In this document: positions 47,559 to 56,989 of the stretch, piece after piece
How the letters are laid out: the number at the start of each line of letters is the position of its first letter
Position numbering within the stretch: position 1 is the stretch's first letter
NCBI RefSeq assembly: GCF_014596575.1
Contig: NZ_NASZ01000006.1
Location: forward strand, 62,001 to 126,000
DNA from: Flavobacterium pokkalii
Lineage (GTDB): Bacteria; Bacteroidota; Bacteroidia; Flavobacteriales; Flavobacteriaceae
Length of the DNA: 64,000 nucleotides
Direction of reading: 5' to 3'
Made by a program: the position numbers and the translations under genes
Notes under the pieces: model-generated
The model's input: only the letters and a program-made list of their open reading frames with translations
The model's database searches: none
What the model was told of the DNA's origin: nothing

Positions 47559-48599
47559 CTACTTTTCTTCTTCATAATAGATTTTATAATACTTTCTTCC
47601 ATCTTTCTCAATTCCTTTTTCAATAAGATTTTTATTTCCATGAATATAGATGTCGAAATTTCGATCGAGTTTTAATACACTTTTAAAAACACGAGATTGT
47701 TTTTTTACAGCTTGAGAAGATATTTGAAAGTTGTCTGAAATATCAACATTCTTATCCTCTCTATATTGTTCATCAAAACTCCTGAATGATTTGATTATTT
47801 CAGGATTATCGAAAACCTCTTCTACGAAACTTTCTTTTTCAAATCTATCATGGATTTTAAAATACTCAACAGAACGATTTAATAAATCTATTTTATCTGC
47901 TTTACTTACTTCAAATTCTTCGGAAAGTTGTTTTGTAACGAAGTCTTTTGTAATAGATAGAAAATTTTTTGTAAAATGGTAATTATCAGCAGTTGGTCGA
48001 ATACTCAAAAAATCATCTTTCCAATATTGTGTATCATTTGATTTATTAGAATCAACAATACAAACAATATAACCATCTTCTGCCCGAAGGTCGAATATGA
48101 TGCAGCCTTTATCTAGTTTCCCAATATTTACTCCGCTCTCATAATTGATTGTGTAATTATCTTTTGTTTGATTAAATTTTAGAAATACGTCTTTTATTTC
48201 TGTTTTAAATAACCCAATTGCAGTTGTTTCAATTCCATCCAAAAATATATTTTCAAATAAACAAATTGAAAACTCTCCTCCGTTAACTTTAGGATGAGTA
48301 GAACTTTCATATAAATGCTTTGATAGCTCAACACTATTCTCATGAAAGGAATCAGTATTGGAAAATATTCTGCTTATTAATGTGTAAACCGCATTTAAAG
48401 ACAGTTCCGTTGGATTAGTGAAATTGAATTTCTCGTTATCCTGAAAGGAAGAAAGAAAATATTTTAATAAATACTTTTCCGTATCATCCTCAAAGGTGTT
48501 TACTTCACCTGATGAAATTTTTATTTTTTCATCTCTCAATTTGTTTCCAACAAAATGAGTAGCTATATTTTGTAATTTAACGCCTGTAAAATCTATCAT
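47559..48599 (-). CDS. Nucleoid-associated protein (YejK/NdpA family)
   Basis: The 346-aa protein matches the 37-kDa nucleoid-associated family: ATHFVGNKLRDEKIKIS, YFLSSFQDNEKF, SIQ-free ELSLNAVYTLISRIF, HPKVNGGEFSICLF, IGLFKTEIKDVFLKF, KGCIIFDLRAEDGYIV and QYWKDDFLSIRP. YejK binds nucleoid DNA in E. coli. Relatives are also found in mobile and defence contexts. Its start codon overlaps the nuclease-like gene's stop as TAATG, so translation is coupled. A DNA-bound sensor or adaptor for the neighbouring effectors is a reasonable inference. Confidence 0.8.
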   Translation of the reverse strand: MIDFTGVKLQNIATHFVGNKLRDEKIKISSGEVNTFEDDTEKYLLKYFLSSFQDNEKFNFTNPTELSLNAVYTLISRIFSNTDSFHENSVELSKHLYESSTHPKVNGGEFSICLFENIFLDGIETTAIGLFKTEIKDVFLKFNQTKDNYTINYESGVNIGKLDKGCIIFDLRAEDGYIVCIVDSNKSNDTQYWKDDFLSIRPTADNYHFTKNFLSITKDFVTKQLSEEFEVSKADKIDLLNRSVEYFKIHDRFEKESFVEEVFDNPEIIKSFRSFDEQYREDKNVDISDNFQISSQAVKKQSRVFKSVLKLDRNFDIYIHGNKNLIEKGIEKDGRKYYKIYYEEEK

Positions 48600-51277
48600 T
48601 ATTCTATTATATTGAATTGTCTAAGTTTTTCCAATTTTATTCTTTCTATCTCTTTTGAAAGTTCTCTCTTAAAAAGGTCAATATTTGCCAGCTTTTTTAC
48701 TTGAGATGACATATACAAATTGGGTTCAGATTTGAAAACGCCGTCTTTTTCAAGTCTATTTTTAAGAGCATCCGAGAAGTTATATTTTACACTGTAAAAG
48801 CCGTTTTTTAAATTATAATGGTCATATTTATAAGTAATATAAATTTCCTCCAATAAAAGAACTTTCTTAAAATCTTCATCTGAAATTTCATTAATTCCAG
48901 ACAAATTTCTACCTGAGAAATAAGTAATCAAATCTTTATCTTTTTTATCTTTAAATGCTTCAGGTATATCTTCAACATCATCAAACTTAAATTTGATAGA
49001 TTTGATTTCTGGGTCTTTAAATATTGTGGATGTGATATTTGTAAAACTTAGTAAAAAATTGACACGAGCGATATTGTTTGTAAAACTCTTGAACATAATT
49101 TTGATAGTGTCATCTTTAATAAAATCAGCTTGTTTGAATTCGCTTTCTACACTCTTCATTACTCTCTTAGCTATAACCTTGTCTTCACGTGATACGGTAT
49201 TTATTCGATTTACTACCAAAGTATCATTTTCTTTTGTGCAAATAATCTCAATTCTTCCCCATAATGTATTAACTGATACCTGACTAGTTGGATCTTTTCT
49301 CTCTGTACGTATATCAAGTATATATTCATTTGGATTAGAAGGGTTTGGTTTAAAAATCGGAGTATCCAGTAATTTCGTATTGAGATTTTCCGTTACATTA
49401 TCAAAATTTGGACGTATTCGTTTGAATATACTTTCTAAACTTTCGTTTTGTTTTATTTGAAAGATCTCATTCGTTGTATTAACAGGTCTATCTTTTACAT
49501 CTATAAGGGTCTTAAAATCTTCCAATTCTTTAGGACTAAACAAAAGGACTGACATTAAGCCTATTAGTTTGCTTCTATCAGCACTTTTTACAAAAATCCC
49601 CTTTTTTCCAAGGAAAATTTTCATATCATTGGCTGTAATAGCATCAGTTTTTAGAAAAGGCTTGATAATATCTCCATACGGAAGAATGTTTATGAAGGCT
49701 TCATTTAAGTGTTTTGATTTTAGTTGAGTTTGAGTTTGTAACTCGTCAAATGTTTCATTTTTTGCCAGAGAATTTGATGTGGACAACACTCCATCTAATG
49801 CCTCTGTATCTATTCTATCATATTTTTTTACCTGAATCTTCTCCTCCAGAATTTCATCATCGAACGAGCGTATAGCTTCAGCTACGATGTTCTTGTTTTC
49901 CATTTCATTATAATCTGGAAAATATAGAATATACTCATTTCCCAATCCACTTGTAAGTCTAATTGTTAACCAAATGAGTTTCTTCAATGTGTCTTCCGAA
50001 AAAGAATCGGAGCAGAAAATAAGAATACTAATCTTATTGCTACTTTCCTTAATTATTGGAAGTATGGAACTGTTAATATATTGAGCTGGTAATTTTGTAC
50101 CTCTTTTACCTATTTGCCCAGGACTTTGATTTGCTTCGGTGATTGGATATAGAAACTTTACTGTAAGATCATCTCGATAATTTTTTGCGGTTACAATCGA
50201 ACTTATTAGAAATATAGCTTTGTTATTATCTACAAGATAATAGTACATTTCTTCATTGAGCCAATCTTTCTTATAGTTATCTTTTGCATGGTGAATAAAA
50301 TCTTGGTTTACTTCCGAATTTTCAGTTGTGAGCCAAAAAAGGATATTATGATATTCTGTTGAAGAATTTCTTTTAATTGGGATCTTTTTCTGTGTTTGCA
50401 AATCATCAAAAATCTTTTCAGAACTGTATATATAATTCTGAATTTCTTTTTTTGATGATGACGGATAGATTAGATCATGAATGGATGTCACTAAAATGGC
50501 ATCATCTGTATCTGACTTTAACTTACTTTCAAAATCTCCAAAAAAATCAACTTTAAATTCGTCATCCTCTTCTGTTTTATCATTGTATATTTTTAAGGAA
50601 ACGTCCTCATTGAAATTAGTCCATCCTATCAAATCTAAAATTTTCTTAGCAATTCTAAAATTAAAAGTTTTACTTTCATTAGGAGCTGGACTAGCCAATA
50701 CCGCAAACGGATTAGTCTCTATTTGTCTTTCAATAGCAGAAATCCAATCTAATAGTTGTTTATCGAAATCATATCTTGTGACTTCTTTACCTGTAATTGA
50801 ATTTGTACCAAAATGCATAGTCAGGGTTTTAACTAGAATTTCTCTTACTTTAAATGACATCTTTGATCTACCATGTTTTTCATAATAAGCATCAATTTTT
50901 GTTGAGGCTATATCAATAAGATTATCAGTATCTAAAGATTGTACTTTTGAAATTTTCACATCACCAATCGAATCACTTTTTAGAAGCTTTTCTTCTGGAT
51001 GCCCAACAACAATTAATTCATACTCTTCTATATTTGGAGATTTGGTAATTAGATCATTACTCCATTTTTTAGCATCGTTGAGCCTGATTATATTTTGTGA
51101 AGATTTTACTTGACAAACTTTTACTTTGTCAGGATATGTCCATTTGATATCAACTTTTTCAGATTCATCCAATGGCTCTAAAGTAACTTTAGTCCATTGA
51201 TTATCTGAATCTAATGCATCTAATACACAAATAATTGTTTGTATTAGATAACCTCTTATTCCAGCATTACCTCCCAT
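48599..51277 (-). CDS. Large protein with DUF4297/Cap4-like PD-(D/E)xK nuclease head
   Basis: An 892-aa protein without signal or membrane segments. The first ~110 residues show a PD-(D/E)xK arrangement: GIRGYLIQTI, then E34, D43 in KVDIKW and Q56-V-K58 in VCQVKSSQN. This spacing is that of the dsDNA nuclease domain DUF4297 of Cap4-type effectors. Residues 120-195 are helical. The remaining ~690 residues are not recognised and show no Walker A, methylase or helicase motif. The tail is helical and charged. It is the first gene of a three-gene operon with the YejK-like and HEPN genes. Confidence 0.65.
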   Translation of the reverse strand: MGGNAGIRGYLIQTIICVLDALDSDNQWTKVTLEPLDESEKVDIKWTYPDKVKVCQVKSSQNIIRLNDAKKWSNDLITKSPNIEEYELIVVGHPEEKLLKSDSIGDVKISKVQSLDTDNLIDIASTKIDAYYEKHGRSKMSFKVREILVKTLTMHFGTNSITGKEVTRYDFDKQLLDWISAIERQIETNPFAVLASPAPNESKTFNFRIAKKILDLIGWTNFNEDVSLKIYNDKTEEDDEFKVDFFGDFESKLKSDTDDAILVTSIHDLIYPSSSKKEIQNYIYSSEKIFDDLQTQKKIPIKRNSSTEYHNILFWLTTENSEVNQDFIHHAKDNYKKDWLNEEMYYYLVDNNKAIFLISSIVTAKNYRDDLTVKFLYPITEANQSPGQIGKRGTKLPAQYINSSILPIIKESSNKISILIFCSDSFSEDTLKKLIWLTIRLTSGLGNEYILYFPDYNEMENKNIVAEAIRSFDDEILEEKIQVKKYDRIDTEALDGVLSTSNSLAKNETFDELQTQTQLKSKHLNEAFINILPYGDIIKPFLKTDAITANDMKIFLGKKGIFVKSADRSKLIGLMSVLLFSPKELEDFKTLIDVKDRPVNTTNEIFQIKQNESLESIFKRIRPNFDNVTENLNTKLLDTPIFKPNPSNPNEYILDIRTERKDPTSQVSVNTLWGRIEIICTKENDTLVVNRINTVSREDKVIAKRVMKSVESEFKQADFIKDDTIKIMFKSFTNNIARVNFLLSFTNITSTIFKDPEIKSIKFKFDDVEDIPEAFKDKKDKDLITYFSGRNLSGINEISDEDFKKVLLLEEIYITYKYDHYNLKNGFYSVKYNFSDALKNRLEKDGVFKSEPNLYMSSQVKKLANIDLFKRELSKEIERIKLEKLRQFNIIE

Positions 51278-51500
51278 ATTTTAAATTATGTATTACTTTT
51301 TATTGAGAATTTGATTTATCTTTTTCTTAGCAATTTAAAAAGAAAGCTAATGTAATATATTTCTTTGCTTTATTGTTGTATAAAGACAAAAAAAACTATG
51401 ACTTCCACTTTTATAACATTACAATTTTGATTATAAATTTGCTATGAAAAACTGTAAATAGAGGGATTTCTAAAACAAGTTAATTCATGTAAATTATGCA

Positions 51501-51542
51501 AAAAAAAAAGCTAACAGCACGTTTTCTATACTGTCAGCTTTT
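51501..51542 (-). terminator. Terminator downstream of fic
   Basis: On the minus strand AAAAGCTGACAG pairs with CTGTTAGCTTTT (one mismatch), followed by nine T residues in total. On the plus strand these are 51531-51542 and 51506-51517. It closes the fic transcript and insulates the three-gene operon, which starts at 51277. Confidence 0.75.
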
Positions 51543-51591
51543 GGTGCGCTTGCTTAGAGAAACGATTCTGCTGAAATCAATTCTTATATTT

Positions 51592-51790
51592 TTAAAGCAT
51601 TAAACGAATAGTAATAGTTTTCGTTTCTATATTTATTATTTGTTCTATTTTCTCCATCAACATTTGAAATCTTTCTTCTCTAATTAACGGATGAATGTGC
51701 ATGGCTAAAATTCGTTCGCTTGTGGGAGATTTTTAATAGCTGTCAATTCTTGTTTGATGTATTGTTTCAAGTCATTTTCACTCGTTATAT
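51592..51790 (-). pseudogene. Gene remnant downstream of fic, apparently frameshifted
   Basis: The minus strand reads ENDLKQYIKQELTAIKNL and then stops. A second frame continues with RILAMHIHPLIREERFQ and ends at 51592. The two stretches join into one plausible protein tail if one frameshift is allowed. No start codon and no recognisable family were seen. It may be the last piece of a lost partner gene of fic. Confidence 0.3.
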
Positions 51791-51804
51791 TTTAAGAAGT
51801 TGAA

Positions 51805-52902
51805 TTATTTTACTCTCAAAACTTCTAATAATTTGAAATTCAGATATAATTTTTCTTTACCCACTTGTTCGCTTTTTAAGAAGCCATGATTCTCCAATTC
51901 TTTTAAATAATTCCCTACTGTTTTTAGGTTTCCTAAACCTGCTTTTTCTAATTGGGTTCTTTTGGTGTAAGGAAGTCTGAATAATTCTCCCATTAAATCT
52001 TTTGAATATATTTTGGGTAATTGCTGTTGCATATTTTTACCCATTTCATTCATTAGCTGTTCTATTTCTGCTATTTGCATTCTTCCTTTTAATGCGGTTT
52101 GTTCTACCATATCGAGCATATACATAATCCAGTCTTGCCAGTTTCCTTCTTCGGTTACTTTTCGCAGGTTGGTGTAGTATTTGTCTTTATGTTGAATGAT
52201 ATAATTACTTAAATATAAGGCTGGCCAATCTAATAATTCGGTCATTTTGAGGTAGAGTAACAGAATAATTCTTCCTGTACGTCCGTTTCCGTCAAAAAAA
52301 GGATGTATTGCTTCAAATTGGTAATGTATGATTGCCATTTTTATTAATGGATCTATATTGTCTTCGGCGTGAATAAAATCCTCCAGGTTTTTCAGTTTTT
52401 CACGAATGATATTTTCTCCTTCAGGGGGTGTATAGACTACTGTATTTGTAACCGGATTTTTTAATTGTGTTCCAGGTGCATTTCTAATGCTTGCTTGATT
52501 TTCTTTTATTATTTGTACCAATGCCACAAATAAATTTGTGGTTAATATTGGGCGTTTGTTAATTTGCTCAATTCCATACCATAAGGCATCTTTATAATGC
52601 ATTACTTCTTTGGTAGCTGGATTTTCGTTTTTCTTTTCAGCTATAGAAGCTTTGAATAATTCATCCTGAGTTGTGATGATGTTCTCTATAGCCGAACTGG
52701 CTTGTGCTTCTTGCAAGTTTATGGTGTCTATAAATAACGTAGGATTAGGCAAATTGGTAATAGCACCTTTTAATTCTGATAATGCTCTACTCGCCGTAAT
52801 TGTTTTTTTTAGAATTACAGTGTTTTCGATCTCCGTAGTAGGAGGCAACAAAGGCAAATCATTGTATGGGATTGCAGGATTGTAGTTAGCTTTATTACTC
52901 AT
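51805..52902 (-). CDS. Fic-domain protein (class II, N-terminal inhibitory motif, C-terminal winged helix)
   Basis: The 365-aa protein has the Fic core motif H200-P-F-F-D-G-N-G-R in IHPFFDGNGRTGR, complete for AMP transfer. The inhibitory motif (S/T)xxxE(G/N) is S69-S-A-I-E73-N74 in the N-terminal part, so this is a self-inhibited class II Fic. The C-terminal ~70 residues (KRTQLEKAGLGNLKTVGNYLKELENHGFL) form a winged helix, so DNA binding and autoregulation are likely. It is transcribed alone from a promoter region with two palindromic repeats. The target of AMPylation is unknown. Confidence 0.9.
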   Translation of the reverse strand: MSNKANYNPAIPYNDLPLLPPTTEIENTVILKKTITASRALSELKGAITNLPNPTLFIDTINLQEAQASSAIENIITTQDELFKASIAEKKNENPATKEVMHYKDALWYGIEQINKRPILTTNLFVALVQIIKENQASIRNAPGTQLKNPVTNTVVYTPPEGENIIREKLKNLEDFIHAEDNIDPLIKMAIIHYQFEAIHPFFDGNGRTGRIILLLYLKMTELLDWPALYLSNYIIQHKDKYYTNLRKVTEEGNWQDWIMYMLDMVEQTALKGRMQIAEIEQLMNEMGKNMQQQLPKIYSKDLMGELFRLPYTKRTQLEKAGLGNLKTVGNYLKELENHGFLKSEQVGKEKLYLNFKLLEVLRVK

Positions 52903-52962
52903 TGTGACTTAAATTTGATAGGGGCAAATAGTACTGCTGTTTTTGTAACGAGTGTAAATATA

Positions 52963-53012
52963 GTAAAAATTTACTCTTGTTTTGTTGTTAAGGGTAAAAT
53001 TTACTCTCGTTT
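52963..53012 (-). promoter_or_regulatory. Tandem operator-like repeats upstream of fic
   Basis: GTAAAAATTTACTCTTGTTT (52963-52982) and GTAAAATTTACTCTCGTTT (52994-53012) are near-identical direct copies about 31 bp apart. Each starts with a palindrome (AGTAAAAATTTACT in the first). They lie 60-110 bp upstream of the fic start and may bind the Fic winged-helix domain. Confidence 0.5.
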
Positions 53013-53110
53013 GTTTTTTGTTTCTAAATCCGTAAAATAATCTACTTCTTCTTCTTTTAAAAGGCTACCCACGGTCAAACAATTCCCCTTACTGCCACCT
53101 TTTTATACAG
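53005..53110 (-). pseudogene. Short open fragment between fic and traE
   Basis: On the minus strand a frame reads GSKGNCLTVGSLLKEEEVDY and continues FTDLETKNKRE to a stop near 53007. It has no start codon and overlaps the fic operator repeats. It may be a leftover of the gene order before the cargo insertion. Nothing else is seen in the 271-bp gap. Confidence 0.25.
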
Positions 53111-53173
53111 CTTGATATTCAATTAGATATTTGTTTTGTAAGCCTGAAATAGTCAGGAATTAGTAACAATTAA

Positions 53174-53491
53174 ATGTTTGAAATCATGGAAAAACAAAGA
53201 AAAAAAGTTTTGCTGACGGCTATGTTTATGCTGTCAGGAATTGGCGCATTCGCACAGGGAAATGGTTCGGCAGGTATTAACGAAGCTACCCAAATGGTCA
53301 CTTCTTATTTTGATCCCGCAACAAAGCTTATCTATGCCATCGGAGCGGTAGTTGGTCTTATTGGAGGGGTAAAAGTGTACAATAAGTTCAGTAGCGGTGA
53401 TCCTGATACCAGTAAGACCGCAGCGAGCTGGTTTGGAGCCTGTATCTTCCTGATTGTATCAGCTACAATTTTACGTTCCTTCTTTCTTTAA
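53174..53491 (+). CDS. traE: TraE (DUF4134), VirB2-like pilin candidate
   Basis: This 105-aa protein has a signal-type helix ending GAFAQ and two further membrane helices (IYAIGAVVGLIGGVKVY and WFGACIFLIVSATIL). That matches DUF4134/TraE. Proteins of this size and topology are taken as the VirB2-like subunit of the Bacteroidota type IV secretion system. The start may be 12 bp later (MEKQRKK). The next gene starts 11 bp downstream. Confidence 0.88.
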   Translation: MFEIMEKQRKKVLLTAMFMLSGIGAFAQGNGSAGINEATQMVTSYFDPATKLIYAIGAVVGLIGGVKVYNKFSSGDPDTSKTAASWFGACIFLIVSATILRSFFL

Positions 53492-53502
53492 TCTTTTGGC
53501 TG

Positions 53503-53835
53503 ATGAGTACTTACAACATCAACAAAGGGATTGGGAGAACGGTAGAGTTTAAGGGTTTAAAGGCACAATACCTGTTCATTTTTGCTGGTGGACTGCTTGG
53601 GCTTCTCATTCTGGTAATGATATTTTATATGGCAGGTGTCAATTCTTATGTCTGCCTGTTTATCGGCATTGTGGGAGGATCTCTAATTGTATGGCAGACA
53701 TTCTCATTGAATAATAAGTATGGTGAACATGGATGGATGAAAATAAGTGCTCATAAACGCCATCCTCATTATATCATCTGTCGCAGGTCTGTACACCGTT
53801 ATTTCAAGTTCAAAATTAAATCCAGGAAGGTATGA
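53503..53835 (+). CDS. traF: TraF (DUF4133), VirB3-like protein
   Basis: This 110-aa protein has the DUF4133 opening YNINKGIGRTVEFKGLKAQY, two membrane helices (about 26-46 and 49-66) and a basic C-terminus. It is the VirB3-like inner-membrane component that accompanies the VirB4-type ATPase. It overlaps the traG start by 4 bp (ATGA). Confidence 0.88.
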   Translation: MSTYNINKGIGRTVEFKGLKAQYLFIFAGGLLGLLILVMIFYMAGVNSYVCLFIGIVGGSLIVWQTFSLNNKYGEHGWMKISAHKRHPHYIICRRSVHRYFKFKIKSRKV

Positions 53836-56330
53836 GAAATCAATCAAGAGTGACTACATTGGAAAGTAAGTTTCCTTTGTTAGCGGTAGAAAATAATTGC
53901 ATTATCTCAAAGGACGCGGATATCACAGCTTGTTTTCGGGTAGCACTTCCGGAACTTTTTACGGTTGCTTCTGCGGAATATGAAGCCATTCATTCTGCCT
54001 GGCATAAGGCTATCAAGACTTTGCCTGATTTTACTGTGGTACACAAACAGGATTGGTATATCAAAGAAAATTACGCTCCGGATATTGCTCAGGAAGATTT
54101 GAGTTTTTTAGCAAAATCCTACCAGCAACATTTTAATGAGCGTCCGTTTTTGAATCATTATTGTTATTTATTTCTAACTAAAACGACTAAGGAACGTATG
54201 CGAATGCAGAGTAATTTCTCTTCGCTTTGCAAAGGGGTACTTATTCCAAAAGAAATAAGGGATAAAGAAACGATTCATCGTTTTATAGAAGCAGTAACAC
54301 AGTTTGAACGAATAGTAAATGACAGTGGTTTTGTAAAATTAGAACGATTAAGTGAAGAGGATATTATTGGAACAGATGACAAGCAAGGAGTATTGGAACA
54401 ATACCTGACGCTTTCAAGAGAAGCAGGAACTCCCATGCAAGACATTGCTTTGGGAGCTGAAGAAGTTCGAATTGGTAACAAAAGACTTTGCCTGCACACC
54501 TTGTCAGATACAGATGATTTACCCGGAACAGTTTCGGCAAATACCCGTTATGAAAAACTGTCTACAGACAGAAGTGATTGTCTTTTGTCTTTTGCTGCTC
54601 CTGTAGGTTTGTTGTTAAGTTGTAATCATATTTACAACCAGTATCTTTTTCTGGATAATAGCGAAGACAATCTGCGTAAGTTTGAGAAATCAGCAAGAAA
54701 CATGCACTCATTGGCACGTTATAGTAGAGCGAACCAAATTAATAAGGAATGGATAGAACGCTATCTGAACGAAGCACATTCTTTCGGACTTTCTTCTATT
54801 CGGGCTCATTTTAATGTAATGGCATGGTCCGAAGATCCTACCGAAATAAAGCAATTAAAGAATGATACAGGCAGTGCCTTGGCACTGATGGAATGCAAAC
54901 CCAGACATAACACCACAGATGTAGCCACGCTTTACTGGGCAGCAATGCCAGGCAATGCAGGAGATTTTCCGAGTGAAGAAAGCTTTTATACCTTCATAGA
55001 ACCCGCTTTGTGTTTTTTTACTGAAGAAACCAACTATCAAAGTTCTCCGTCACCTTTTGGAATTAAAATGGCTGACCGGCTTACAAGAAAACCCATTCAT
55101 TTGGATATTTCCGATTTGCCAATGAAGCGAGGCATTATCACCAATAGGAACAAGTTCATACTCGGACCTTCAGGTTCTGGAAAGTCATTTTTTACGAACC
55201 ACATGGTTAGGCAATATTATGAACAAGGTGCTCATGTGTTGCTGGTAGATACCGGTAACTCCTATCAGGGATTATGCGAACTGATTAAAGGAAAAACGAA
55301 AGGAGAAGATGGGGTTTACTTTACTTATACGGAAGACAATCCGATTGCCTTTAATCCTTTTTATACCGATGATGGTGTATTCGATATTGAGAAAAGAGAA
55401 AGTATCAAAACTTTGATATTGACCTTATGGAAACGTGATGACGAACCACCAAGTCGTTCCGAAGAAGTGGCATTGTCCAATGCAGTGAGTGGTTACATTG
55501 AACGTATCAAACAAGAGAATGAATCTCCTTCTTTCAATGGGTTTTATGAATACGTAAAAGTTGATTACAGAAAGGTATTGGAAGAAAAACAGGTACGGGA
55601 AAAAGATTTTGATCTTGCCAATTTCCTCAATGTATTAGAACCCTACTACAAAGGTGGTGAATACGATTATCTACTGAATTCAGATAAACAGCTTGACTTA
55701 CTTTCCAAACGATTTATTGTGTTTGAAATTGATGCAATCAAGGATCATAAAATTCTTTTTCCAATAGTGACCATCATTATAATGGAAGTTTTTATCAATA
55801 AAATGCGTCGTTTGAAAGGAGTGCGAAAGTTAATCTTAATTGAAGAAGCCTGGAAAGCTATTGCAAAAGAAGGAATGGCTGAGTATATCAAATACCTTTT
55901 TAAAACGGTAAGAAAGTTTTTTGGAGAAGCCATTGTAGTAACCCAAGAGGTAGATGATATTATTCAATCACCCATTGTAAAGGAAAGTATCATCAATAAT
56001 TCAGATTGTAAGATTCTGTTGGATCAGCGTAAATACATGAACAAATTTGATGATATACAAGCCATGCTTGGTCTCACTGAAAAAGAAAAAGCACAGGTGC
56101 TTTCCATCAACATGAATAACGATCCCAGAAGGTTATATAAAGAAGTTTGGATAGGATTGGGAGGTACTCATTCAGCAGTGTATGCCACAGAAGTGAGTCT
56201 TGAAGAATATTTGGCATACACCACAGAAGAAACCGAAAAGATGGAAGTGATGTGTCTTGCCGGAGAACTGGATGGAAATGTTGAACAAGCGATTAAACGG
56301 ATAGTTCTTCAGAAAAAAGAAAACAAATAA
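53832..56330 (+). CDS. traG: TraG, VirB4-type conjugation ATPase
   Basis: The 832-aa protein has the P-loop GPSGSGKS (about 445-452), a Walker B-type segment (KLILIEEAWKAIAKEGMAEYI) and VVTQEVDDIIQSPIVKESI, as in VirB4/TraG of CTnDOT-type elements. The N-terminal ~400 residues are the VirB4-type domain. The ATPase powers pilus or channel assembly at the inner membrane. It should not be confused with the coupling protein (mobC). Confidence 0.93.
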   Translation: MRNQSRVTTLESKFPLLAVENNCIISKDADITACFRVALPELFTVASAEYEAIHSAWHKAIKTLPDFTVVHKQDWYIKENYAPDIAQEDLSFLAKSYQQHFNERPFLNHYCYLFLTKTTKERMRMQSNFSSLCKGVLIPKEIRDKETIHRFIEAVTQFERIVNDSGFVKLERLSEEDIIGTDDKQGVLEQYLTLSREAGTPMQDIALGAEEVRIGNKRLCLHTLSDTDDLPGTVSANTRYEKLSTDRSDCLLSFAAPVGLLLSCNHIYNQYLFLDNSEDNLRKFEKSARNMHSLARYSRANQINKEWIERYLNEAHSFGLSSIRAHFNVMAWSEDPTEIKQLKNDTGSALALMECKPRHNTTDVATLYWAAMPGNAGDFPSEESFYTFIEPALCFFTEETNYQSSPSPFGIKMADRLTRKPIHLDISDLPMKRGIITNRNKFILGPSGSGKSFFTNHMVRQYYEQGAHVLLVDTGNSYQGLCELIKGKTKGEDGVYFTYTEDNPIAFNPFYTDDGVFDIEKRESIKTLILTLWKRDDEPPSRSEEVALSNAVSGYIERIKQENESPSFNGFYEYVKVDYRKVLEEKQVREKDFDLANFLNVLEPYYKGGEYDYLLNSDKQLDLLSKRFIVFEIDAIKDHKILFPIVTIIIMEVFINKMRRLKGVRKLILIEEAWKAIAKEGMAEYIKYLFKTVRKFFGEAIVVTQEVDDIIQSPIVKESIINNSDCKILLDQRKYMNKFDDIQAMLGLTEKEKAQVLSINMNNDPRRLYKEVWIGLGGTHSAVYATEVSLEEYLAYTTEETEKMEVMCLAGELDGNVEQAIKRIVLQKKENK

Positions 56331-56354
56331 TAATCATTTTAAAAATTTAAGACA

Positions 56355-56987
56355 ATGAAAAAGTTAATGTTCATGGTGTATACAGCGTTGCTATTTGCTG
56401 TCACACCAACAGTTAAAGCACAATGGGTGGTAACCGACCCTTCTAATTTGGCTCAGGGTATTGTCAATACTGCAAGACAGATTGTACAGACTTCTACCAC
56501 AGCTACAAATATGATTAACAATTTTAAAGAAGTGCAAAAAGTGTATAATCAAGGGAAAGAGTATTATGATAAATTAAAGGCTGTAAATAATCTGGTAAAA
56601 GATGCCCGAAAAGTACAACAGACCGTACTGCTTGTAGGTGATGTTTCTGAGATTTATGTAAAGAATTTTGGAAAAATGATGAACGATCCTAATTTCAATG
56701 CACAGGAACTTTCGGCAATTGCTAATGGGTATTCTATTTTGCTTAATGAAAGTACTGAACTATTGAAAGAGCTTAAACAAATTGTAAATGCTTCCACTTT
56801 GTCATTGAATGATAAAGAGCGTATGGATATTATTGACGGTGTGTATAAGGAAGTAAAAGAGTACCACAATCTTGTACGTTACTTCACAAACAAAAACATT
56901 TCAGTCAGTTATCTAAGAGCTAAAAAAGCCAATAACAGTCAAAGAGTATTGGATCTTTATGGGACTGCTGACCAAAAATATTGGTAA
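56355..56987 (+). CDS. traI: TraI (DUF4141), VirB5-like periplasmic protein
   Basis: This 210-aa protein has a signal peptide ending VKAQ and a long helical body (IVNTARQIVQTSTTATNMINNF, EVQKVYNQGKEYYDKLK). This is the DUF4141 pattern, which is usually counted as VirB5-like. The CTnDOT TraH position between traG and traI is empty here (24-bp gap). Confidence 0.85.
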   Translation: MKKLMFMVYTALLFAVTPTVKAQWVVTDPSNLAQGIVNTARQIVQTSTTATNMINNFKEVQKVYNQGKEYYDKLKAVNNLVKDARKVQQTVLLVGDVSEIYVKNFGKMMNDPNFNAQELSAIANGYSILLNESTELLKELKQIVNASTLSLNDKERMDIIDGVYKEVKEYHNLVRYFTNKNISVSYLRAKKANNSQRVLDLYGTADQKYW

Positions 56988-56989
56988 TC

